Assembly: GCF_000411975.1 (NCBI RefSeq)
Contig: NZ_ASXG01000129.1
Span: forward strand, 1-64,000
Direction of reading: 5' to 3'
Length of the DNA: 64,000 nt
Source: Amycolatopsis orientalis DSM 43388
GTDB taxonomy: Bacteria; Actinomycetota; Actinomycetes; Mycobacteriales; Pseudonocardiaceae
Below the pieces are notes generated by a model. That model searched no databases. It saw only the letters and a list, made by a program, of their open reading frames with translations, and had not been told where the DNA came from. A program made the translations under genes and the position numbers. Below are positions 59,270 to 64,000 of the stretch, one piece after another; within the stretch, counting starts at the first letter, position 1; every line of letters begins with the position of its first letter.

Positions 59270-60165
59270 GAGTCGACGTGTATCTGGCTTTGCTGCTTCC
59301 GGTGCTGGCGGTGCGCGGCCTTCCGCTGGCGGGCAGGCGGCTGGCGCCGCCTGCCGCGGTGCGCCTTCTTTGCGCGGTGGCGACCGCGGTCGGCGCGGGG
59401 ACTCTGTGGGGATTGGTCATGGTCGCCGGTGCGGGGTTGAGCCATCTCGGGGAGATTCTCGAGCATTCGCCGATCTCGGCGGCCCAGTTGCGCCGGCTGG
59501 ACCCGGTGCCGCGGATCGCCGGCCTGGTCGCGGCCGTGCTGCTCGCGGCGATCGTGGTCCGGGTGGCCAGTGCGCTGTACCGCCGCGGCCGGGTGCGGCG
59601 GGCGATGAACGGCGTCGTCGCCGGCGCGCGCGGCGAGCTGGTGGTGTTCACCGATCCCAGTCCGCACGCCTATGCCGTCGCGGGCGGCATCGGCCGGCCT
59701 GGCCGGATCGTGGTCTCCGACGGCATGCTGCGGGCGCTCGACGCCGAGGAGCGCCGCGTGCTGCTGGCCCACGAGCGCGCGCATCTCGCGCACCGGCACC
59801 ATCGGTATCAGGCGGTCGCGGCCGTCGCGGTCGCGATCAATCCGGTCCTGATCCGCCTGCGCGGCCAAATCGCGTTTCAGCTCGAGCGCTGGGCGGACGA
59901 AGATGCCGCGACCGCGGTGGCCGACCGTGAACTCGCCGCGCGGTCGCTGGCCCGGGCGGCGCTGGCCGCCGTCCCGCCCGCCCCGCCCGCGCTCGCGTTC
60001 AGCGACCGCGGAGTCGGGGGCCGCGTCCGCGCTCTGCGAAGCGCTCCGACTGTGACGCGCCCGCTGTCGCTGCTGCCCACTGTGGCCGTGCTCGGTGCGG
60101 GCGTCGCGGTCCTGGCGGACGCCACCATCGCGTTCCTGCGGGTCGCCGGCGCGGTGCTCGGCTGA
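59266..60165 (+). CDS. M56-family membrane metallopeptidase (BlaR-like, no sensor domain)
   Basis: 299 residues from a GTG overlapping the blaI stop. Membrane helices flank a zinc-protease core with HERAH at residues 169-173 (VLLAHERAHLAHRHHRYQ) and a downstream glutamate (QLERWADEDAATAVADRE) as the third ligand. Unlike classical BlaR1 it lacks the C-terminal penicillin-binding sensor, so the signal must be sensed in some other way. It should release BlaI repression when activated. Confidence 0.93.
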   Translation: MRVDVYLALLLPVLAVRGLPLAGRRLAPPAAVRLLCAVATAVGAGTLWGLVMVAGAGLSHLGEILEHSPISAAQLRRLDPVPRIAGLVAAVLLAAIVVRVASALYRRGRVRRAMNGVVAGARGELVVFTDPSPHAYAVAGGIGRPGRIVVSDGMLRALDAEERRVLLAHERAHLAHRHHRYQAVAAVAVAINPVLIRLRGQIAFQLERWADEDAATAVADRELAARSLARAALAAVPPAPPALAFSDRGVGGRVRALRSAPTVTRPLSLLPTVAVLGAGVAVLADATIAFLRVAGAVLG

Positions 60166-60195
60166 CTGCCGGTTGCGAGCCTTTCCGCTCGCTCT

Positions 60196-60212
60196 TCCTA
60201 CAAGCTGTAGGA
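60196..60212. promoter_or_regulatory. BlaI-type operator 2
   Basis: TCCTACA - AGC - TGTAGGA, perfect over 7 bp, 51 bases before the PAP2 phosphatase start. Same CTACA/TGTAG core as operators 1 and 3. Confidence 0.8.
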
Positions 60213-60262
60213 TCACCGGTCTGTGCCGTATCCGCTTTCCGCCGGAAGGACCAGCCAAGCCC

Positions 60263-60880
60263 GTGCCGTGGAATCTCGCCCTGTTCTGGGACATCAATCA
60301 GCTGGCCGCTCGCACCGGGTGGGCGCATCCGTTCATGGCCGCCTTCGCGTTGTGGGGCGGCCCGGTGATTCTCGTGCTGCTGCTGGCTCTGGGGTGGTGG
60401 ACGCGCCGCGGCCGTGGCGGCGCCGCCCGCGCGCTGGCGGCGGCGGTGCTGACCGGAGTCGCGACCCTCGTCTCGCTGGGTCTGAACCAGTTTTTCGCCG
60501 CGCTGCACCAGGAGGTTCGCCCGTTCCTGGCTCTGCGCGGCGTCACTGTGCTGCTGAGCCATTCGGCGGACAACTCCTTCCCCAGCGATCACGCGGCGCT
60601 CGGCGCGGCACTGGCGGTGGGCGTTCTCGTGTTCGCGCGCGGCTGGGGGGTGCTCGCGTGCGCGGTCGCCGTATTCCTTGCCTTCTCGCGGGTGTACGCC
60701 GGGATGCACTACCCGCTCGACGTCCTGGCCGGGCTTGCCATCGGTGCGGTCGCCGCGTTGCTGCTCGTGCCGACGCTCGCCGGGCTGCTGGGCAGGCTCG
60801 TGCAGCGACGGATGCCGAACGTGCTGCGCCCGCTTCTTCTCGGCGTCGAGGCTCCGGCAGCGGGCGCGGCGGTGGAATGA
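60263..60880 (+). CDS. PAP2 phosphatase, undecaprenyl-diphosphatase-like
   Basis: 205 residues, six membrane helices. PAP2 motifs are complete: a KxxxxxxRP-like HQEVRPF, then the PSDHAA motif, and the SRxxxxxHxxxD motif SRVYAGMHYPLDVLAG. Members of this size (BcrC-like) recycle undecaprenyl diphosphate, the lipid carrier of peptidoglycan, and protect from bacitracin. The GTG at 60263 is preferred; the open frame extends to 60095 but would overlap the operator at 60196-60212. Its place in the BlaI set fits a cell-wall role. Confidence 0.88.
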   Translation: MPWNLALFWDINQLAARTGWAHPFMAAFALWGGPVILVLLLALGWWTRRGRGGAARALAAAVLTGVATLVSLGLNQFFAALHQEVRPFLALRGVTVLLSHSADNSFPSDHAALGAALAVGVLVFARGWGVLACAVAVFLAFSRVYAGMHYPLDVLAGLAIGAVAALLLVPTLAGLLGRLVQRRMPNVLRPLLLGVEAPAAGAAVE

Positions 60881-60889
60881 CGGCGGCGG

Positions 60890-61546
60890 TCAGCACTGCC
60901 CGCGGCGGGCCCCGGCCAGCAATGCCGGAGTCACGGCGGGCGGCGCCGCGCCGATGGCCGGACGGCCGCTCGGCGCGGCCGCCAGCAGCTGGAGCGCCCG
61001 GCGGGCATCGGGATTCGGGGTCACGTCGCTGAAGTCGCTGCCCAGCGCGAGATCGACGCTGCTGCCGGTCCGGCGATCGCGCACAAGTTGGGCACACGGT
61101 ACGGCCAGGCTGAGAGTCCTGGCTGCCGCGGTGCCTGCCGGACCGAAGCGGATCTGGCCGAAACACCGCAAGTCGCCGGCCGGGTGCAACGGGTCGTCGG
61201 CAGGGGGCGACGCCTGCGGGAAACCGAGCTGGGCGAGTTCGCCCGCGGCGAGTCCGGCGCTTCCGCGCTGGCCGCTGCCGTTGAGCACGGTCACCGGACT
61301 GGCGGCGGCGGGCGCGGGAGCGACGCCGTCCAGCGCGTCGTAGGGCAGCGCGGCCAACGTCTGCGGCGCGGTGCCGGCGGCCGGGGGAGGACAGGCGACC
61401 AAGGCGGTGGCATCCGCGGCGCGCTGCAGTGTCGTGACCCAGACCGCGATCGCGGCGAGTATGAGGACGCTCAGCGCGGCGATTCCGGCGAAGGGCTTTC
61501 GCCGCCGGTAGCGCAGCGGATCGCGTCGTCCCGTCAAGGTCCGCAT
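60890..61546 (-). CDS. Cei-like envelope integrity protein (LytR_C domain)
   Basis: 218 residues: a short basic N-terminus (DPLRYRRRKPFAGI), one membrane helix (AALSVLILAAIAVWVTTL) and an exported LytR_C-type domain (VTVLNGSGQRGSAGLAAGEL). The pattern CFGQIRFGPAGTAAARTLSL and SSVDLALGSDFSDV with two conserved cysteines matches mycobacterial Cei proteins, which support the cell envelope and virulence. BlaI-type operator 3 lies 51 bases upstream of its start, so it belongs to the local regulon. Confidence 0.85.
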   Translation of the reverse strand: MRTLTGRRDPLRYRRRKPFAGIAALSVLILAAIAVWVTTLQRAADATALVACPPPAAGTAPQTLAALPYDALDGVAPAPAAASPVTVLNGSGQRGSAGLAAGELAQLGFPQASPPADDPLHPAGDLRCFGQIRFGPAGTAAARTLSLAVPCAQLVRDRRTGSSVDLALGSDFSDVTPNPDARRALQLLAAAPSGRPAIGAAPPAVTPALLAGARRGQC

Positions 61547-61596
61547 CGATCCCTTCCCGTCGTCTGGTTCGGCGCGGTCAGCCCGAAGCGGGCAAG

Positions 61597-61623
61597 CCTC
61601 ATCCTACAACGTGTAGGATGAGG
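61597..61623. promoter_or_regulatory. BlaI-type operator 3
   Basis: Perfect 12-bp inverted repeat, CCTCATCCTACA - ACG - TGTAGGATGAGG, the longest of the three sites. It lies between the leftward Cei-like gene and the rightward small membrane protein gene and could control both. Confidence 0.85.
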
Positions 61624-61726
61624 GCCAGGTCCCGCGACGAGCGCGGTGTCGTTCGCCGCGGGCCGGGCTCCGGCGCGGCGACGAGCGGCCGGGCGTCAGC
61701 GGTCCACTGTGGATTGGGGTTGCGCG

Positions 61727-62125
61727 ATGGCACTCGGCTCGCGAAGACGCGCAGGCGCGAAACCGTTGTTCGGCCGCGTGGATCCCTACTGCTGGTTCGC
61801 CGTGCTCGGCCTCGTGGCCATCGCCGGGGTCGGGGTCGTCGCCCGCAGCGTAGTGATGACGATCATTTTTCTCGTTCTCGCGGCGGGCCTGGTGACGTTC
61901 GACGCGTGGGTCAACCGGCCGGAGCCGACGCGCCGCCCGGGACCGCCGCCGGTCGCGTCTCCGCGGGGGCGCAGGCCGGAAAGCCTTGGGCCGCAAGACC
62001 GGAGCCGCGCGGCGCCGCCCCGTCCGGCGGTTCCCAGGCCGCCCCAGCGGTTCGCCGCGCCGCCTCCGCGCGGCGAACGACTCCAGCGTCCGCAGCGTCC
62101 CCGTCGGATGCCGGACGGGCGATGA
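61727..62125 (+). CDS. small membrane protein with basic Pro-rich tail
   Basis: 132 residues from ATG 61727. Two hydrophobic segments (WFAVLGLVAIAGVGVVARS, VVMTIIFLVLAAGLVTFDAW) are followed by a disordered Pro/Arg-rich cytoplasmic tail (RPGPPPVASPRGRRPESLGP). No domain was recognised. Position across operator 3 from the Cei-like gene suggests membership of the BlaI-controlled envelope set. Confidence 0.65.
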   Translation: MALGSRRRAGAKPLFGRVDPYCWFAVLGLVAIAGVGVVARSVVMTIIFLVLAAGLVTFDAWVNRPEPTRRPGPPPVASPRGRRPESLGPQDRSRAAPPRPAVPRPPQRFAAPPPRGERLQRPQRPRRMPDGR

Positions 62126-62211
62126 GCGCGGGCCGCGCGCGCGGAGTCAGGGATGCCGTTCGTGTCGCCGGACGGGAATCGGTTTTCGGCGTCCAGGACG
62201 GAAATGCTCTC

Positions 62212-62563
62212 ATGGACTACACGAAGTCGGTCATCCGCGACCATCCGTCCGAAGCCGTCGTGGCAAAAGTGCGGCAGCCCTCGCGGCGGAGAGGTTCGGA
62301 GTCCTGATCGACGTGGCAGCGACGATCAAGGCGAAACTGGACGAGACCGTGCCCCCTCAGTTGATTCTCGGGGCCTCCAACCCGCAGCTGGCTCGCCGCA
62401 GATCGAGCCGCGGATCGGCGTGCCGCTGCCGTGCAATGTCGTGGTCAAAGCGCTCGACCCGGCAGTGATGGTCACGGTGCCCGGCCGTCAGGATCTGCGG
62501 CCTGTCACCGACGAAGCCGGGCAACGGTTGCACGCGGCCCTGGCCGCGGTGAGCACCGGTTAA
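62212..62563 (+). pseudogene. frameshifted DUF302-family gene
   Basis: A DUF302 protein can be read in three frames: MDYTKSVIRDHPSEAVVAKV, then ALAAERFGVLIDVAATIKAK with LDETVPPQLILGASNPQLAR, then EPRIGVPLPCNVVVKALDPA and LRPVTDEAGQRLHAALAAVS to the stop. Two frame changes, at about 62275 and 62395, are needed. Single-base indels could be real decay or sequencing error; conserved residues are otherwise intact, so a check is worthwhile. Confidence 0.75.
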
Positions 62564-63402
62564 ACCGGGGGCGGGCCTTTCGCCGCCCCGGCGCTGTCGT
62601 CGCGCGGTCGCGCGGAGCGCCGCCGCCACAGCAGCGCTGCTGTCGCGGCGAGGAAAACGACCAGGGAAGTCCAGTCGTTGAGGCGCAGGCCGAGGAAGTG
62701 GTTCGCGTGGTCGACGCGCAGCGCTTCGACCCAGGCGCGTCCGACGGTGTATGCGGCCACGTACAGCGCGAACAGCTTGCCGGTGCGGAGGTCGAAGCGC
62801 TTGTCCGCCCAGAGCAACAGCACCGCGACGCCGACGTCCCAGAGGCATTCGTAAAGAAATGTCGGGTGGTACAGCCCGATGCCGGGGGTGTCGGGCGGGC
62901 GGTGCGCCGGATCGATGCGCAATGCCCAGGGCAAGGTGGTCGGAGCGCCGTAGAGTTCTTGGTTGAAGTAGTTGCCCCAGCGCCCGATGGCTTGCGCGAG
63001 GACCAGCCCGGGAGCGAGGGCGTCGGCGAACTCCAGCAGGCTGATTCCCCGCCGGCGGCAGGCGATCCAGGCGCCGAGGGCGCCGAGCGCTACGGCTCCC
63101 CAGATTCCGAGGCCGCCGTCCCAGATGTAGAGCGCCCGGACCGGATCGCGGCCGGGGGCGAAGTACAGTTCCGGGTCGGTGATCAAGTGGTAGAGCCGTC
63201 CGCCGACGATGCCGAACGGGACCGCCCAGATCGCGATGTCGAGCACGTCGTCGGGGTTGTGCCCGCGGGCGCGCCAGCGTCGCCGGGCGAGCCAGACGGC
63301 GACGACGATCCCGGCGATGATGCACAAAGCGTAGGCGCGGATCGGAACCGGTCCGAGGTGCCAGACGCCTTGCGGCGGGCTGGGCAGGGACGTCGTGACC
63401 AT
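62560..63402 (-). CDS. lgt: prolipoprotein diacylglyceryl transferase
   Basis: 280 residues, seven membrane helices. The Lgt signature is clear: AIGRWGNYFNQELYG. HTH-like ends are absent, and the expected HPTFLYECLWDVGVAVLL is present. The enzyme attaches diacylglycerol to the lipobox cysteine of lipoproteins in the plasma membrane. The start at 63402 (MVTTSLPSPPQG) was chosen because a minus-10-like TATAGT lies on the minus strand at 63445-63450. A neighbour, the phosphoesterase, is a lipoprotein and a potential substrate. Whether this is the only lgt of the genome is unknown. Confidence 0.93.
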   Translation of the reverse strand: MVTTSLPSPPQGVWHLGPVPIRAYALCIIAGIVVAVWLARRRWRARGHNPDDVLDIAIWAVPFGIVGGRLYHLITDPELYFAPGRDPVRALYIWDGGLGIWGAVALGALGAWIACRRRGISLLEFADALAPGLVLAQAIGRWGNYFNQELYGAPTTLPWALRIDPAHRPPDTPGIGLYHPTFLYECLWDVGVAVLLLWADKRFDLRTGKLFALYVAAYTVGRAWVEALRVDHANHFLGLRLNDWTSLVVFLAATAALLWRRRSARPRDDSAGAAKGPPPV

Positions 63403-63539
63403 TGCGGACGGCCCTCCTCGGAGCTGAATTCTCTCGGTGGGAGAACTATAGATCACGGACCTGGAAGTCTTCTCCGCGGTGCTCGCTGTGTGCACCTGCG
63501 GTGCCGGACAAGCGCGTGCGGAGAAAACCTCAGTGATGT

Positions 63540-63561
63540 TGGACCACGCATGCGTGGTCCA
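63540..63561. promoter_or_regulatory. 22-bp perfect palindrome
   Basis: TGGACCACGCA followed immediately by TGCGTGGTCCA, with no spacer. It lies in the 274-base gap between lgt and the partial gene at the window end. It may be an operator for lgt or a terminator for the leftward gene that ends at 63677. The rest of the gap shows no gene. Confidence 0.6.
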
Positions 63562-63676
63562 GATCGTTCTTTCGCAGAATGATTCCCGGTCCTTGCGGCG
63601 GCACGGTGCCGCAGCGTCGGCTGCGACCGAACGTCAGTTTCCGGTCGGGTGGGCGTCCTCGCGGTCGCGGCGGCTG

Positions 63677-64000
63677 TCACGCTCCGAGGGACGACAGCGG
63701 CGAGACGCCGGCACTGGCCGGTGGTGCTCCGCCCCGGAGGACGATGGCGAAAAAGTCGCGTTGATCGGCGGTCAGGTAGCGGTCCGCCGAGCCGGGCATG
63801 GCAGGCAGCAGCTTCCGCGGCGAGCTGCCGGGCCGGTCGGGCCGGTAGGCGTTGAACGCGACCATTCCCGGGTGGATGTCCAGTTCCATGCCGCGCACGA
63901 TTCCGGCCTGGACCATGGCCCCGGCGAGCGTCCGCAGGGTCAGTTTGTCGCCGGCCACGTAAAGGAGATTCCCGGCCCGGTCGGTGCCGAGCCCGGAACG
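63677..64000 (-). CDS. partial gene, phosphodiester glycosidase-like C-terminus
   Basis: Only the last 107 codons lie in the window; the frame is open to the window end, so the start is outside. The visible part (NLLYVAGDKLTLRTLAGAMV, then QAGIVRGMELDIHPGMVAFN and KLLPAMPGSADRYLTADQRD) resembles the C-terminus of exported phosphodiester glycosidase (NAGPA-domain) proteins, which act on sugar-phosphate linkages. The assignment is tentative because the catalytic N-terminal part is not visible. Confidence 0.6.
   Translation of the reverse strand, partial: RSGLGTDRAGNLLYVAGDKLTLRTLAGAMVQAGIVRGMELDIHPGMVAFNAYRPDRPGSSPRKLLPAMPGSADRYLTADQRDFFAIVLRGGAPPASAGVSPLSSLGA

Noticed and set aside
57724..60297. 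857-codon minus-strand open frame
   Set aside because: It runs antisense to the phosphoesterase, blaI, M56 and PAP2 genes, all of which have strong family motifs; the frame itself has none.
1..64000. tRNA, rRNA, CRISPR array, intact transposase or integrase
   Set aside because: I looked for cloverleaf-like, regularly spaced repeat and DDE/recombinase motifs on both strands and saw none; this was by eye, not by a dedicated program.

Overview
The window is high-GC DNA, densely coded on both strands, with frequent GTG starts, ATGA/GTGA overlaps and many one-gene regulators (MarR, TetR, GntR, IclR, PucR, LysR, XRE). This points to an actinomycete chromosome. The gene set (Cei-like envelope protein, BVMO, ABC-F with a peptide leader, AfsR/SARP-type remnants) and short intergenic hairpin repeats fit Pseudonocardiaceae, perhaps Amycolatopsis; that genus call is an inference and was not tested by search. 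No rRNA, tRNA, CRISPR array or intact insertion sequence was seen.

Layout. 0.4-4.1 kb: amino-acid permease, small membrane protein, NarL-type two-component system. 4.1-9.4 kb: MarR with a C-terminal cysteine cluster, aminotransferase + methylmalonate-semialdehyde dehydrogenase, divergent PucR regulator. 9.4-12.1 kb: trpB-trpA-gntR operon behind an AT-rich inverted repeat. 12.1-14.2 kb: decayed ECF sigma factor, XRE-cupin regulator, one intact and one internally deleted methyltransferase. 14.2-15.9 kb: ABC-F protein behind an eight-residue leader ORF and an attenuator-like hairpin. 16-30 kb: TetR/BVMO pair, small membrane genes, ABC-2 exporter, multicopper oxidase, secreted papain-like protease, further regulators. 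29.4-33.6 kb: HTH protein with a doubled operator, P450, thyA-folA, broken LD-carboxypeptidase. 33.6-37 kb: three-copy repeat, AlkZ-like protein, VOC protein, BBE-type oxidoreductase.

37.2-44.6 kb is the most cohesive accessory block: an MHS-type MFS transporter and a dimethylformamidase-beta-like protein run rightward into a leftward operon of creatininase-family, amidohydrolase, DHDPS-like and enolase-superfamily genes headed by an IclR regulator. It looks like an uptake-and-degradation pathway for an unknown amide or cyclic-amide compound.

44.7-51.7 kb: MarR/amidohydrolase pair, SARP-type remnant, YceI-rhodanese operon with divergent MarR, decayed stretches, a DUF2637-like membrane protein and an anti-sigma-type ATPase. 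51.7-55 kb: secreted CocE-like hydrolase and BNR-repeat protein. 55.1-62.6 kb: a BlaI/M56 pair surrounded by three near-identical CTACA-n-TGTAG operators that control a class A PBP, a phosphoesterase lipoprotein, a PAP2 phosphatase, a Cei-like protein and a membrane protein; this reads as a local cell-envelope stress regulon. 62.5-64 kb: DUF302 pseudogene, lgt, and a gene cut by the window end.

At least seven decayed genes occur (sigma factor, methyltransferase, LuxR-type regulator, LD-carboxypeptidase, SARP-type protein, DUF302, a short C-terminal remnant), so this is a chromosomal region with heavy turnover. All identifications come from reading motifs in the sequence; no database search was run.
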